From contig NZ_CP080390.1 in assembly GCF_030036535.1 (NCBI RefSeq), forward strand, positions 1 to 64,000: a DNA stretch of 64,000 nt, in the 5' to 3' direction. Position 1 is the stretch's first letter. Each line of letters begins with the position of its first letter. The notes under the pieces are model-generated. The model was not told the origin of the DNA. It saw only the letters and a program-made list of their open reading frames with translations, and ran no database searches. Made by a program: the position numbers and the translations under genes. Origin of the DNA: Agrobacterium cucumeris. GTDB taxonomy: Bacteria; Pseudomonadota; Alphaproteobacteria; Rhizobiales; Rhizobiaceae. Of this stretch, positions 38,631 through 47,721 are shown piece by piece.

Positions 38631-39330
38631 ATACGCGCTGTTAGTAGAGCGGGAAGCATTGGCGGACCACTATAAGGAAGTAGAAGCATTTCAGTCTGCA
38701 CGTGCTAGATCAGCTCGGCGAATCTCTAGAGCCTTGGCTGCTTTGGCTGTCATTGCAGTCGCAGGAAACGTGGCGCAGGCCTTCGCTATCGCCGTCATGC
38801 TTCCGCTGAACAAACTTGTTCCAGTATATCTGTGGGTGCGCCCAGACGGTACAGTTGACAGTGAGGTATCTATTTCGCGGTTGCCGGCGACGCAGGAGCA
38901 AGCGGTCGTGAATGCGTCTCTATGGGAGTATGTTCGTCTGCGGGAGAGCTACTCGGCGGATACAGCCCAATACGCCTATGATCTGGTCTCGAGCTTCAGT
39001 GCCCCAACGGTGCGTCAAGATTATCAGCAGTTCTTCAATTACCCCAGTCCTAGCTCCCCCCAAACCATCATTGGTAAGCGCGGAAAGCTGGAAGCCGAGC
39101 ACATCGGCTCAAACGAACTTATGACTGGCGTCCAGCAGATCCGCTACAAACGCACTCTCATCATGGAAGGGCAAGCTCCAATAGTAACCACCTGGACCGC
39201 AACGGTACATTATGAAACGGTAACTAACTTGCCCGGCCGATTGAGGCTGACAAATCCAGGCGGCTTAATCGTTACCTCCTATCAAACTTCGGAAGATACC
39301 GTTTCGAACACGACGCGGAGCCAGCAATGA
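38617..39330 (+). CDS. virB8: VirB8, bitopic assembly factor
   Basis: VirB8 nucleates assembly of the VirB complex. The 237-aa protein has one TM segment (ALAALAVIAVAGNVAQAFAI, about residues 40-59) and the NTF2-like periplasmic domain with VYLWVRPDGTVDSEVSISRL, LRESYSADTAQYAYDLVSSF and MTGVQQIRYKRTLI. Length is identical to Ti VirB8. It overlaps virB7 upstream and virB9 downstream (ATGA). Confidence 0.97.
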   Translation: MNGSEYALLVEREALADHYKEVEAFQSARARSARRISRALAALAVIAVAGNVAQAFAIAVMLPLNKLVPVYLWVRPDGTVDSEVSISRLPATQEQAVVNASLWEYVRLRESYSADTAQYAYDLVSSFSAPTVRQDYQQFFNYPSPSSPQTIIGKRGKLEAEHIGSNELMTGVQQIRYKRTLIMEGQAPIVTTWTATVHYETVTNLPGRLRLTNPGGLIVTSYQTSEDTVSNTTRSQQ

Positions 39331-40205
39331 TCAAGAATTTGTTTCTGGGCCTGGTTTGTATCCTCTTTGTAACCAGCGGCGCGAACGCGGAAGACACGCC
39401 AGCGGCAGGCAAACTGGATCCACGTATGCGCTATCTCGCCTACAATCCCGATGAGGTTGTGCACCTTTCAACCGCTGTTGGAGCCACATTGGTCGTAACA
39501 TTTGGGTCCAATGAAGCGGTGACAGCCGTCGCCGTTTCCAACAGCAAAGATCTCGCTGCGCTCCCACGCGGCAATTATCTGTTTTTCAAGGCCAGCAAAG
39601 TGCTGCAGCCGCAGCCTGTGATCGTCCTTACCGCAAGCGACGCAGGAATGCGGCGCTATGTTTTCAGCCTCGCGACCAGAACGATGTCTCGGCTCGATAA
39701 AGAGCAGCCTGACCTCTACTACAGCGTACAGTTCACTTATCCTGCCGACGTTGCCGCTGCTCGCCGAAAAGAAGCGGAGCAGAGAGATCTTGCGGATCGG
39801 ATGCGGGCGCAAGCACAATATCAGCGTCGAGCCGAGGACTTGCTCGAGCGTCCGCCAGCAGGTGGCAGCACAGATGCGAAAAATTGGAGCTATGTCGCGC
39901 AAGGAGACCGCTCGCTATTACCGCTCGAGGTTTTCGACAACGGGTATTCCACGACATTTCGCTTTCCCGGAAACGTGCGTGTACCTTCAATCTACGTGAT
40001 TAACCCAGATGGCAAGGAAGCCACGGCCAACTATTCAGTTAAGGGAGATTACGTTGAAGTAGCATCAGTTTCCAGGGAATGGCGTCTGCGGGACGGCCAT
40101 ACAGTACTTTGCATCTGGAATAAGGCATATGACGCCGTCGGACGGAAGCCGGGCACTGGCACAGTCAGACCCGATGTAGTGCGCGTGCTGAAGGAGACGA
40201 GGTGA
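39327..40205 (+). CDS. virB9: VirB9, core-complex subunit
   Basis: The 292-aa protein has a signal peptide ([20 protein letters not shown]). The VirB9 N-domain includes [20 protein letters not shown], and the C-terminal CagX/beta-sandwich domain includes [20 protein letters not shown] and [18 protein letters not shown]-terminal cysteine ([12 protein letters not shown]) would pair with VirB7. It forms the outer-membrane core with VirB7 and VirB10. It is coupled to virB10 by TGATG. Confidence 0.97.
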   Translation: MIKNLFLGLVCILFVTSGANAEDTPAAGKLDPRMRYLAYNPDEVVHLSTAVGATLVVTFGSNEAVTAVAVSNSKDLAALPRGNYLFFKASKVLQPQPVIVLTASDAGMRRYVFSLATRTMSRLDKEQPDLYYSVQFTYPADVAAARRKEAEQRDLADRMRAQAQYQRRAEDLLERPPAGGSTDAKNWSYVAQGDRSLLPLEVFDNGYSTTFRFPGNVRVPSIYVINPDGKEATANYSVKGDYVEVASVSREWRLRDGHTVLCIWNKAYDAVGRKPGTGTVRPDVVRVLKETR

Positions 40206-41335
40206 TGGAGGACGTGAATGCCCAATCCAGAGAAGGTATCGACGCGCCCGGATCCCTCGTCACCGATCCTCATGGCCGGCGCCTCTCGGGGTCGCAAAAG
40301 CTCCTTGTTGCGGGTTTAGTCCTGGTACTGTCGTTGAGCCTCATTTGGCTCGGGGCGCGTTCAAAGAAAAGGACCGAGCCGTCTCCACCAAACACAATGA
40401 TCGATGCCAACACGAAGCCCTTTCGGCCGGCCCCGATTGATATTCCCGCCAAACCGGCAATGACACCGCCAGCTGCGGAAGCAACGGTTTTGCCGTCGGA
40501 TCAACATCAGCGAGAACACAACGAACTGAGGCCCGAAGAAACACCGATCTTTGCCTACAGCGGAGGTGATCAGAATGGTGTCAAATCCGCCCCACACGCT
40601 GATATTCAGAACGGTGGCCAAGACAATAGAAACGCCAACTCCCTAGCCGCGTCGGAGGATTCTGCTGAGAACGATCTCTCTGTGCGCTTGAAACCGACAG
40701 TGTTGCAGCCTAGCCTCGCTATACTTTTGCCGCACCCAGATTTCACTGTTACGCAAGGAACGATCATTCCCTGCATACTGCAAACCGCCATTGATACAAA
40801 TCTGGCAGGGTATGTGAAATGTGTACTTCCTCAAGACATACGCGGAGCAACCGGAAATGTTGTGCTTCTGGATCGCGGAACGACAGTTGTCGGCGAAATC
40901 CAGCGTGGACTGCAGCAGGGAGACGCCCGCGTTTTCGTTCTCTGGAATCGCGCGGAGACGCCCTCACACGCCGTCGTCTCTCTTTCCTCCCCGGGGGCCG
41001 ACGAACTCGGCCGTTCCGGACTGCCGGGTACGGTCGACAATCATTTCTGGAAACGCTTTAGCGGGGCCATGCTCCTGAGTGTCGTCCAGGGCGCAGTCCA
41101 GGCGGCAAGTAGCTACGCAGGGAATTCGACCGGCGGGACCAGCTTCAATAGTTTCCAAAACAATGGCGAACAAGCGGCCGATACGGCCCTAAGGGCGGCC
41201 ATAAACATTCCCCCAACCTTGAAAAAAAATCAGGGTGACACGGTCTCGATCTTCGTCGCGCGGGATTTGGATTTCTCAGGAATCTACCAGCTTCATATGA
41301 CTGGTGGATCGGTGAAACGTCGGCATCTGCGCTAA
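40205..41335 (+). CDS. virB10: VirB10, energy-transducing core subunit
   Basis: VirB10 spans both membranes and gates the channel in response to VirD4/VirB11 ATP use. The 376-aa protein has a short cytoplasmic N-terminus, a TM segment ([19 protein letters not shown], about 32-50) and a proline-rich periplasmic linker. The TrbI/VirB10 beta-barrel domain starts at about residue 175 ([40 protein letters not shown]). It ends [19 protein letters not shown] 40205 is preferred over GTG 40202. Confidence 0.97.
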   Translation: MEDVNAQSREGIDAPGSLVTDPHGRRLSGSQKLLVAGLVLVLSLSLIWLGARSKKRTEPSPPNTMIDANTKPFRPAPIDIPAKPAMTPPAAEATVLPSDQHQREHNELRPEETPIFAYSGGDQNGVKSAPHADIQNGGQDNRNANSLAASEDSAENDLSVRLKPTVLQPSLAILLPHPDFTVTQGTIIPCILQTAIDTNLAGYVKCVLPQDIRGATGNVVLLDRGTTVVGEIQRGLQQGDARVFVLWNRAETPSHAVVSLSSPGADELGRSGLPGTVDNHFWKRFSGAMLLSVVQGAVQAASSYAGNSTGGTSFNSFQNNGEQAADTALRAAINIPPTLKKNQGDTVSIFVARDLDFSGIYQLHMTGGSVKRRHLR

Positions 41336-41368
41336 TGCACAGATAGCCAAAGCTGCGAGATGCATCCA

Positions 41369-42403
41369 ATGGAAGTAAATCCGCAATTGCGCGCCCTTCT
41401 TAACCCAGTCTTGCAATGGCTCGATGACCCGAGGACTGAAGAAGTTGCCATAAACGGACCGGGAGAAGCCTTTGTACGCCAAAGTGGCGTCTTCACGAGG
41501 TTCGCCGCACCGTTCTCTTATGATGATCTCGAAGACATCGCCATTCTAGCAGGGGCATTGCGAAAACAAGATGTCGGCCCCCGCAACCCTCTTTGCGCTA
41601 CCGAGCTCCCAGGTGGCGAGCGGATGCAAATCTGCTTGCCGCCAACGGTACCCTCTGGCACCGTGAGCTTGACAATTCGACGACCGAGCAATCGTGTCTC
41701 TGAATTGGGGGAAGTCTCGGCTCGCTACGATGTTCGTCGATGGAATCAGTGGCAAATCCGGACGCAGCGACGAGATCAACTAGACGAAGCGATTCTGCGC
41801 GACTACGACAATGGCGATCTGGAATCATTTTTACGTGCATGTGTTATCGGTAAGCGGACGATGTTGCTTTGTGGGCCGACCGGAAGCGGCAAGACCACGA
41901 TGAGCAAGACCTTGATCAGTGCTATTCCGCGGGAAGAAAGGCTGATAACCATTGAAGATACGCTCGAACTCGTCATTCCACATGAGAACCACGTCAGACT
42001 GCTCTACTCCAAGAGTGGGGCAGGGCTAGGTGCAGTGACTGCGGAACAGCTGCTCCAGGCAAGCCTTCGGATGCGGCCTGACCGAATATTGCTCGGTGAG
42101 ATGCGCGACGACGCGGCGTGGGCGTACCTGAGTGAGGTGGTCTCAGGCCACCCCGGATCGATTTCAACCATACATGGGGCGAATCCCGTCCAAGGCTTCA
42201 AAAAGCTGTTCTCACTTGTGAAGAGCAGTGTGCAGGGGGCATGCTTGGAAGATCGCACACTGATTGACATGTTGGCAACGGCAATCGATGTCATTGTTCC
42301 CTTCCGTGCTTACGGCGATGTTTACGAAGTGGGCGAAGTATGGCTCGCCGCCGATGCCCGCCGACGCGGTGAGACGATAGGGGATCTTCTAAACCAGCAA
42401 TAG
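41369..42403 (+). CDS. virB11: VirB11, hexameric ATPase of the T4SS
   Basis: From ATG 41369 (MEVNPQLRALLNPVLQWLDD) the protein is 344 aa, exactly the Ti VirB11 length. It has Walker A GPTGSGKTT at residues 169-177, the Asp box LITIEDTLELVIPHENHVRL, Walker B ILLGEMRDDAAW and the His box GHPGSISTIHGANP. It is the last gene of the virB operon. Confidence 0.97.
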   Translation: MEVNPQLRALLNPVLQWLDDPRTEEVAINGPGEAFVRQSGVFTRFAAPFSYDDLEDIAILAGALRKQDVGPRNPLCATELPGGERMQICLPPTVPSGTVSLTIRRPSNRVSELGEVSARYDVRRWNQWQIRTQRRDQLDEAILRDYDNGDLESFLRACVIGKRTMLLCGPTGSGKTTMSKTLISAIPREERLITIEDTLELVIPHENHVRLLYSKSGAGLGAVTAEQLLQASLRMRPDRILLGEMRDDAAWAYLSEVVSGHPGSISTIHGANPVQGFKKLFSLVKSSVQGACLEDRTLIDMLATAIDVIVPFRAYGDVYEVGEVWLAADARRRGETIGDLLNQQ

Positions 42404-42638
42404 AGCCGCACGGAGGTCTGCTCGCGCAGATTTTAAAGCGTTACAAGTGTAGCGCGCTGCAGCAACTCCTGTCATCAATCTGAAACCTTCCGTTAGCATT
42501 TTTGTCATGCACGGCTTGGCCGAAATTTTGCCGAACTACCCTCATAGTGAGAGAAAATGATCAGGTTGAGGCTGAGACGTACATCCTCTGCTTGCACGAA
42601 TCTATCGATTCTGCAGAATCCCATACGGAGGCGAACTG

Positions 42639-43364
42639 GTGAAACATGTTCTTGTCATCGATGACGATGCCGCGATGCGCCATCTTATTACCGAGTATTT
42701 AACGATTCATGCCTTAAGGGTCACCGCGGTATCAGATAGCCAGCAATTCAACCGGGTACTTGCATCAGAGACGGTCGATGTCGTCGTCGTGGATCTCAAT
42801 TTAGGGCGTGAAGACGGACTTGAGATCGTTCGCAGTCTCGCCACAAAATCCGATGTTCCAATTATAATCATCAGCGGTGATCGCCTTGAGGAGGCGGATA
42901 AAGTGGTGGCGCTCGAGCTGGGAGCAACGGATTTTATCGCGAAACCTTTCGGAACGCGCGAGTTCCTAGCACGCATCCGTGTCGCATTACGCGTGCGACC
43001 GAATGTCATGCGAACCAAAGACCGGCGTTCATTTTGTTTCGCCGGCTGGACACTTAGTCTCAGACAGCGGCGATTGGTATCCGCACAAAATGGCGAGGTG
43101 AAGCTTACGGCAGGGGAATTCAATCTGCTCGTCGCTTTCCTGGAAAAGCCACGCGACGTGCTTTCCCGAGAACAGCTCCTCATCGCGAGCCGAGTGCGTG
43201 AGGAGGAAGTATATGACAGAAGCATTGATGTTCTCATTTTGAGGCTCCGCCGAAAGCTTGAGCAGGATGCAGCGAGCCCAAACTTGATCAAAACTGCCAG
43301 GGGTGCCGGCTATTTCTTCGACGCTGATGTGGATGTTTCCTATGGAGGTCTGATGGCGGCCTGA
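42639..43364 (+). CDS. virG: VirG, transcriptional activator of vir genes
   Basis: VirG is the OmpR/PhoB-type response regulator activated by VirA. The 241-aa protein has an acidic pocket IDDD (residues 7-10), phospho-acceptor Asp52 in VVVVDLNLGRED, and the conserved Lys in FIAKPFG. The winged-helix output domain contains VKLTAGEFNLLVAFLEKPRD and LILRLRRKLEQD. The N-terminal half reads nearly residue for residue as I recall Ti VirG. Start is GTG 42639 after GGAGGCG, as in relatives. Confidence 0.97.
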   Translation: MKHVLVIDDDAAMRHLITEYLTIHALRVTAVSDSQQFNRVLASETVDVVVVDLNLGREDGLEIVRSLATKSDVPIIIISGDRLEEADKVVALELGATDFIAKPFGTREFLARIRVALRVRPNVMRTKDRRSFCFAGWTLSLRQRRLVSAQNGEVKLTAGEFNLLVAFLEKPRDVLSREQLLIASRVREEEVYDRSIDVLILRLRRKLEQDAASPNLIKTARGAGYFFDADVDVSYGGLMAA

Positions 43365-43397
43365 AGCAGCGACGCATATGCCTTTTTCGATCTGATC

Positions 43398-43827
43398 CTA
43401 GGACGCGGACTCGTTAATTGAAGCGATCCAGATTCTCGTCGCGGCAAGTTTGAGCCCGGCAAGGTAGTTGTCAGCACGTCTGTCGTATCGTGTTGCCAGA
43501 CCACGCATCTGTTTGATGGTTGAAGAAACGCTCGATCAGATTGCGCTGGCGATAGACCCAACGGCTGAAACTGAAGGTCTGTTTTCGGTTGGCCTTGGCG
43601 GGGATGTTTGCCCAGCATTTGCGTTGCTTGGCGAAGTTACGGATCGCGTCGGTGTCATAGGCCTTGTCGGCAAGCAGTGTCGTTCCGGGCCGAATGTCAC
43701 TCAGCAGCTTTTCGGCCATAGGAGCATCGGCGGCCTGACCGGCGGTCAATGCCAGTCGAACCGGCAAACCATCAGCATCGACGAGCGCGTGGATCTTTGT
43801 CGTCAGGCCGCCACGCGAACGTCCCAT
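43398..43827 (-). pseudogene. IS5-family (IS427 group) transposase, second half, frameshifted
   Basis: The DDE half starts MGRSRGGLTTKIHALVDADG and includes LLADKAYDTDAIRNFAKQRK and RQRNLIERFFN. After RFFN the frame shifts near 43510. The neighbouring frame continues KQMRGLATRYDRRADNYLAG, LKLAATRIWIASIN and stops in the CTAG at 43398-43401. The gene is therefore probably inactive. The first half of the transposase lies at 43803-44168; the two halves normally join by programmed frameshift. Confidence 0.75.
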
Positions 43828-44237
43828 GCAAGGATCGGCAGATCCCCCTTTTTTTCGTTTGCACCATGCTGGTGAACGCGGACGCAGGAAGAATCGATCA
43901 TGACGATCTCTCCGGCATAATGCCTTGAAACAGCGCCGGGAAGGCGATCCCAGACGCCTGCCTTGCGCCAGCGAGAGAAGCGATTGTAGAGCGTCGTGCG
44001 CGGACCATAGCGCTCCGGTACATCACGCCAGGATGAACCTGTCCGGAAACGCCATAGGATACCATTGATCACCCGGCGGTCATCCACGCGCTCAACTCCA
44101 CGGCTGTTGGTCGGCAGCAAAGGGGCGATAACCGCCCATTCCTCGTCGGTCAGTTCGTGACGGCGCATAACAATCTCCTTTCCAGGAAATTGAATCACAC
44201 AACGTCATCAACATGAACCCCGTTATGGGGACACAGC
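43402..44237. mobile_element. IS5/IS427-group insertion sequence between virG and virC2
   Basis: The 836-bp element is bounded by imperfect inverted repeats (GACGCGGACTCGTTAA at the left, the complement of GCTGTGTCCCCATAAC at the right). It is flanked on both sides by CTAG (43398-43401 and 44238-44241), the usual target duplication of this group. It carries the two transposase frames on the minus strand. It sits downstream of virG and beyond the virC2 stop, so it should not disrupt either gene. Confidence 0.8.
43803..44168 (-). CDS. IS5-family transposase, first half (orfA)
   Basis: From ATG 44168 the 121-aa product starts MRRHELTDEEWAVIAPLLPT and carries the DUF4096 domain: RRVINGILWRFRTGSSWRDV, PERYGPRTTLYNRFSRWRKA. 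It also includes the first catalytic Asp in GEIVMIDSSCVRVHQHG. It overlaps the start of the second half by 25 bp, as in other two-frame IS427-like elements. Confidence 0.8.
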   Translation of the reverse strand: MRRHELTDEEWAVIAPLLPTNSRGVERVDDRRVINGILWRFRTGSSWRDVPERYGPRTTLYNRFSRWRKAGVWDRLPGAVSRHYAGEIVMIDSSCVRVHQHGANEKKGDLPILAWDVRVAA

Positions 44238-44331
44238 CTAGAGTGAGCTGGCTGTGTTGTAGCTGGGTAGGGGCTGCCTCATTGCCTGCTGTCGAATACA
44301 ATACCGCCGTCAAGTGACCGGCCTCATCATA

Positions 44332-44937
44332 TTAGCGTTCTTTTCTTATCTTCTCTTCGGCAAAGAAAGATGCAAGTGCGGCCGTAGCCAGTTTGTGGCC
44401 AAAAGCCCTGGCGGTCTCCAATCTCAATGGATCAAAGTGATTGCGTGCGACTTCTAACAGCGATACCGGGAACATGCGAGAAGTCAGGACAACGATAGGT
44501 TTTTCGACTACTTTTGAGATCGGGTAGCTTTGAGGCCCCGTGCTAAATGATCCGTCCGCCAACATGTTCTCAAAATCGGCGAGCGCACGGCGCAAGATCA
44601 TCTGCAGCGCCTTGGTAGCGCTGTACTGCAGAATCAAGTTGTCATATATCTTCGATACCTCAGGAGCGGGGGGGCGTGCCGAAAGAAAGACCTGGACTTT
44701 TTCCGGCGGCGCAGTCGAACTCAAGGCGTCCGCCGTTAGCATTGATTGCCGATCGAAGTTGTCACGACGTTTGGCGGCGATAGGAGGCGCTGGTCGTTTT
44801 TCCTTTCCGGCTCTTTCAGGTAATTGCGAAGGCGCCAAGTTTTGCGAGGAAAGAGCTGGGATTGGGTGAACGATCGGTCGCGCGGCAGCAAGCCGTCTTG
44901 CTTCACCGACAGACAAAGCAGGTTTGCGGATCCCCAT
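44332..44937 (-). CDS. virC2: VirC2, T-DNA-transfer enhancing DNA-binding protein
   Basis: VirC2 is a ribbon-helix-helix-fold protein that binds overdrive with VirC1 and promotes border nicking. From ATG 44937 the product is 201 aa and starts MGIRKPALSVGEARRLAAAR. A Pro-rich linker leads into the folded C-terminal domain: VQVFLSARPPAPEVSKIYDN, LILQYSATKALQMILRRALA, PISKVVEKPIVVLTSRMFPV. ATG 44937 is close to the virC1 stop. Size agrees with Ti VirC2 (202 aa). Confidence 0.95.
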   Translation of the reverse strand: MGIRKPALSVGEARRLAAARPIVHPIPALSSQNLAPSQLPERAGKEKRPAPPIAAKRRDNFDRQSMLTADALSSTAPPEKVQVFLSARPPAPEVSKIYDNLILQYSATKALQMILRRALADFENMLADGSFSTGPQSYPISKVVEKPIVVLTSRMFPVSLLEVARNHFDPLRLETARAFGHKLATAALASFFAEEKIRKER

Positions 44938-44939
44938 CT

Positions 44940-45635
44940 TCAATTCCCCAAGGTATCGCCAATCAATTCTGAAATTGTTACGAGTTCCTCCATCGCAATT
45001 CTGAGGTTCCGCTCAAGGAGGCGCATCGTCGGATCATTTGTCGTGTTCAGCAATGTGAGATGCAACATGCCACGCTCTTTCATTGCAGCGAACGCGTCTC
45101 GTTCATGCATTGGAGATTGTACGACAGGCAGATTCACCAGCATGTCTGACATCGCGCGTTGTGACGTGGTTAATCGGCCAACCGGGACTCGCTGGCGTAA
45201 CACGGCGGTCGGAATCACTAAGTTCTCGCTCAGCAGCAGCTCGACAACATAACGATATGTCGAAAGTGCCTCATCGATATCCAGCGGCGTTAACATTGTC
45301 GGGATCAGAAGCAGGTTTGAGCTAGCGATGATTGTGTTATTGAGCTCGCTCGAACCACCATGCGTATCGGCCAGCGCATAATCAAATTCCTGAAGCTCGG
45401 CGTCCTCATAAGCCGCTTCAAGAAGCGACATTTCTTCTGCAGCGTACACCTCGCAGGATGTATCCCAGGTGTTGCTACGCATCGCGTTTTCTTTCCATCG
45501 CGTTAACGGCCGGTTCTCGTCCGCATCGAAGAGAGCCACTCTTTTGCCGTCTCTTGCAAACGCAGCGCAAAGGCCCATGAGCGCCGTGGTTTTGCCGGCG
45601 CCTCCTTTAAATGAGCAAAATGTCAGAAGTTTCAT
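44940..45635 (-). CDS. virC1: VirC1, ParA-like ATPase
   Basis: VirC1 assembles relaxosomes at overdrive and delivers them to the cell pole near VirD4. The 231-aa protein starts [20 protein letters not shown] at ATG 45635 with a deviant Walker A KGGAGKTT at residues 10-17. It also has [15 protein letters not shown] and [14 protein letters not shown]. Length is identical to Ti VirC1. It is transcribed away from virD1, in an operon with virC2. Confidence 0.97.
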   Translation of the reverse strand: MKLLTFCSFKGGAGKTTALMGLCAAFARDGKRVALFDADENRPLTRWKENAMRSNTWDTSCEVYAAEEMSLLEAAYEDAELQEFDYALADTHGGSSELNNTIIASSNLLLIPTMLTPLDIDEALSTYRYVVELLLSENLVIPTAVLRQRVPVGRLTTSQRAMSDMLVNLPVVQSPMHERDAFAAMKERGMLHLTLLNTTNDPTMRLLERNLRIAMEELVTISELIGDTLGN

Positions 45636-45722
45636 AAGTTTATCCTGGCGACGTTGTGAACGAAAGTGCGTCTGTATCATTGTTTGTATGTGTGACTGTC
45701 TGTATAGCGAAATTATCAGGAG

Positions 45723-45761
45723 TATATTTCAATTGCATTGAAGGATAGTTGCAAATGTAAC
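45723..45761. promoter_or_regulatory. Overlapping vir box and Ros-box-like operator between virC and virD
   Basis: ATTTCAATTGCA (45726-45737) is a perfect reverse-orientation match to the vir box. TGCAAATGTAAC (45750-45761) is a weaker forward match with two mismatches. The 25 bases 45723-45747 resemble the Ros-repressor site described in the Ti virC-virD promoter, starting with the same 12 bases TATATTTCAATT and keeping the ATTG core. The divergent virC and virD operons are thus likely activated by VirG and repressed by a Ros/MucR-type protein. Confidence 0.75.
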
Positions 45762-45889
45762 TATATAGATCCGAATATGAACAGTATATTCTTGAATTTA
45801 TTCTGTTGGCGGCTAGGCTCCCTCAGTCTCAACTGGAGAATTTCACTCCGGAACAAATCCAGATCATTCCGTTTTCTATGGAGCAAGCC

Positions 45890-46336
45890 ATGTCGCAAAG
45901 CGAAAAATCCACTTCAAGTGACATTGTCGACCGGCGTGAAGGCCCGAAGATTGAAGGTTTCAAGGTCGTTAGCACTCGTTTGCGATCGTCGGAATATGAG
46001 AGCTTCTCTCGCCAAGCCCGTCTGCTGGGGCTCTCCGACAGCATGGCCATAAGAGTTGCGGTTCGCCGCATTGCCGGCTTTCTCGAAATCGATGCAGAGA
46101 CTCGTCAGATGATGGAAGCCATTCTTCATTCAATAGGAGCACTCTCAAACAACATTGCCGCGCTGCTGTGTGCCTATGCTGAAAATCCGACAACGGATTT
46201 GGGCGCTCTGCAAGCTGAACGAAACGCTTTCGGTAAATCGTTCGCTGATCTCGACGGTTTGCTCCGTTCCATTTTGTCCGTATCACGGCGACGGATCGAC
46301 GGTTGCTCCATGCTGGCGGACGCCTTGCAGCATTAA
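45890..46336 (+). CDS. virD1: VirD1, relaxase accessory protein
   Basis: VirD1 opens the border so that VirD2 can nick. From ATG 45890 ([20 protein letters not shown]) the product is 148 aa, one residue from the Ti protein. The ribbon-helix-helix-like region [20 protein letters not shown] precedes [20 protein letters not shown]. The longer frame from 45806 lacks a ribosome-binding site and reaches into the promoter region. Confidence 0.95.
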   Translation: MSQSEKSTSSDIVDRREGPKIEGFKVVSTRLRSSEYESFSRQARLLGLSDSMAIRVAVRRIAGFLEIDAETRQMMEAILHSIGALSNNIAALLCAYAENPTTDLGALQAERNAFGKSFADLDGLLRSILSVSRRRIDGCSMLADALQH

Positions 46337-46361
46337 CGTAGCACTTGGGGGAATCTGTTGG

Positions 46362-47708
46362 ATGCCCGATCGGTCTCAAGTCATCATCCGCATTGTGCCG
46401 GGAGGTGGGACGAAGACCCTCCAACAGATTATCAACCAGTTGGAGTATCTATCTCGGAAGGGCAAGTTGGAGCTGCAGCGTTCGGCCCGACATCTCGATA
46501 CTTTCGTACCACCGGATGAAATCCGCGAACTCGCCCTAAGCTGGGTTCAAGAAACCGGGACTTATCACGAAAGTCGGCCAGACGAGGAAAGGCAACAGGA
46601 GTTGACGACCCACATTATTGTAAGCTTCCCTGCCGGTACAAGTCAGGTAGCAGCTTATGCAGCGAGCCGGGAGTGGGCAGCCGAGATGTTTGGGTCAGGC
46701 GCAGGGGGAGGCCGATACAACTATCTTACAGCCTTTCACATCGATCGCGATCACCCACATCTGCATGTGGTCGTTAATCGTCGCGAACTTTTGGGGCACG
46801 GCTGGCTGAAAATATCCCGGCGCCACCCCCAACTGAATTATGACGCCTTGCGCATTACAATGGCCGAGATTTCACTTCGTCATGGCGTCGTCCTCGAGGC
46901 GACGAGCCGAGCTGAGCGCGGCATCTCGGAGCGGCCGATGACTTTTGCCCAGTATCGACGCCTGGAGCGGCAGCAGGCCAATCAAATTCGTTTCGAGGAT
47001 ATTGATTTCGAAGAATTCTCGCCTGGGGGAAACGACGGAGAACCGGATCAATCTTTTAATTCTTCGTACGGTTCGCTGCCTCAAAACGTGTCAGAAAACT
47101 TGCGACGAAACGGCGGTCTGCAATCGGTGTCTGAAGTACGTTCCCGGGCACTGATCGGATCGAACGGCAACGGTGTCACGCCCGATCGTGTATCATCTGG
47201 AAACGATTCCCGTTCTCAATCCGGCAGCGATAAAGCCTTTGTGGACGATGGCAACTTGAGGAACGGCCCTCTCACCATCGCCGGAGACGGCCAGGATCTT
47301 GAAGGCCGTTCTGGCATGCATCGTTTGGCAACCGAACCCGTCACGCACACAACAAGCGAAGATGATGTTCGGCAACGGCCTCATCGAAAACGGCCTCGCG
47401 GTGATGAGGAAGAGCAGAGCGGCGCAAAACTGACCAGGGTAGACGGAATTCGGACGGGAGTGACAATCAGCGCCGTACCGGTTGCCCAGGACGATCCGAT
47501 TACATCGCCGATCCAGCCCCCTGGATCAAATCCGTTGGATGACCCGGGGCAGACCAACATCGCTACGGACGCATTGCCTCCGACAGCCGATCGCCGGCAG
47601 CAGGGAGAGCCAAATTCTAAGCGTCCTCGTGATGATGACGCCGAGCCGAGCATTCGTAAGCGGTCAAGGGACGGGCGCAGCCAAGGGGATGAGGGAAACA
47701 GAAGGTAG
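46362..47708 (+). CDS. virD2: VirD2, T-strand relaxase and pilot protein
   Basis: VirD2 nicks the border, stays covalently bound to the 5' end and leads the strand into the plant nucleus. The 448-aa protein from ATG 46362 has Tyr29 (INQLEYLSRKG), the DNA-linking tyrosine, and the three-His metal motif FHIDRDHPHLHVVVNRREL. A variable linker follows, then a C-terminal bipartite nuclear localisation signal (KRPRD...IRKRSRD). The last residues RSQGDEGNRR hold the arginine tail used as secretion signal. All elements are intact. Confidence 0.97.
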   Translation: MPDRSQVIIRIVPGGGTKTLQQIINQLEYLSRKGKLELQRSARHLDTFVPPDEIRELALSWVQETGTYHESRPDEERQQELTTHIIVSFPAGTSQVAAYAASREWAAEMFGSGAGGGRYNYLTAFHIDRDHPHLHVVVNRRELLGHGWLKISRRHPQLNYDALRITMAEISLRHGVVLEATSRAERGISERPMTFAQYRRLERQQANQIRFEDIDFEEFSPGGNDGEPDQSFNSSYGSLPQNVSENLRRNGGLQSVSEVRSRALIGSNGNGVTPDRVSSGNDSRSQSGSDKAFVDDGNLRNGPLTIAGDGQDLEGRSGMHRLATEPVTHTTSEDDVRQRPHRKRPRGDEEEQSGAKLTRVDGIRTGVTISAVPVAQDDPITSPIQPPGSNPLDDPGQTNIATDALPPTADRRQQGEPNSKRPRDDDAEPSIRKRSRDGRSQGDEGNRR

Positions 47709-47721
47709 AAAAGGATCGATC

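Noticed and set aside
46155..46361. Upstream extension of the VirD2 frame
   Set aside because: It overlaps virD1 and would displace Tyr29 from its conserved position; ATG 46362 gives the correct N-terminus.
47482..47721. Upstream extension of the VirD3-like frame into virD2
   Set aside because: It overlaps the 3' end of virD2; ATG 47722 has a ribosome-binding site and follows virD2 at once.
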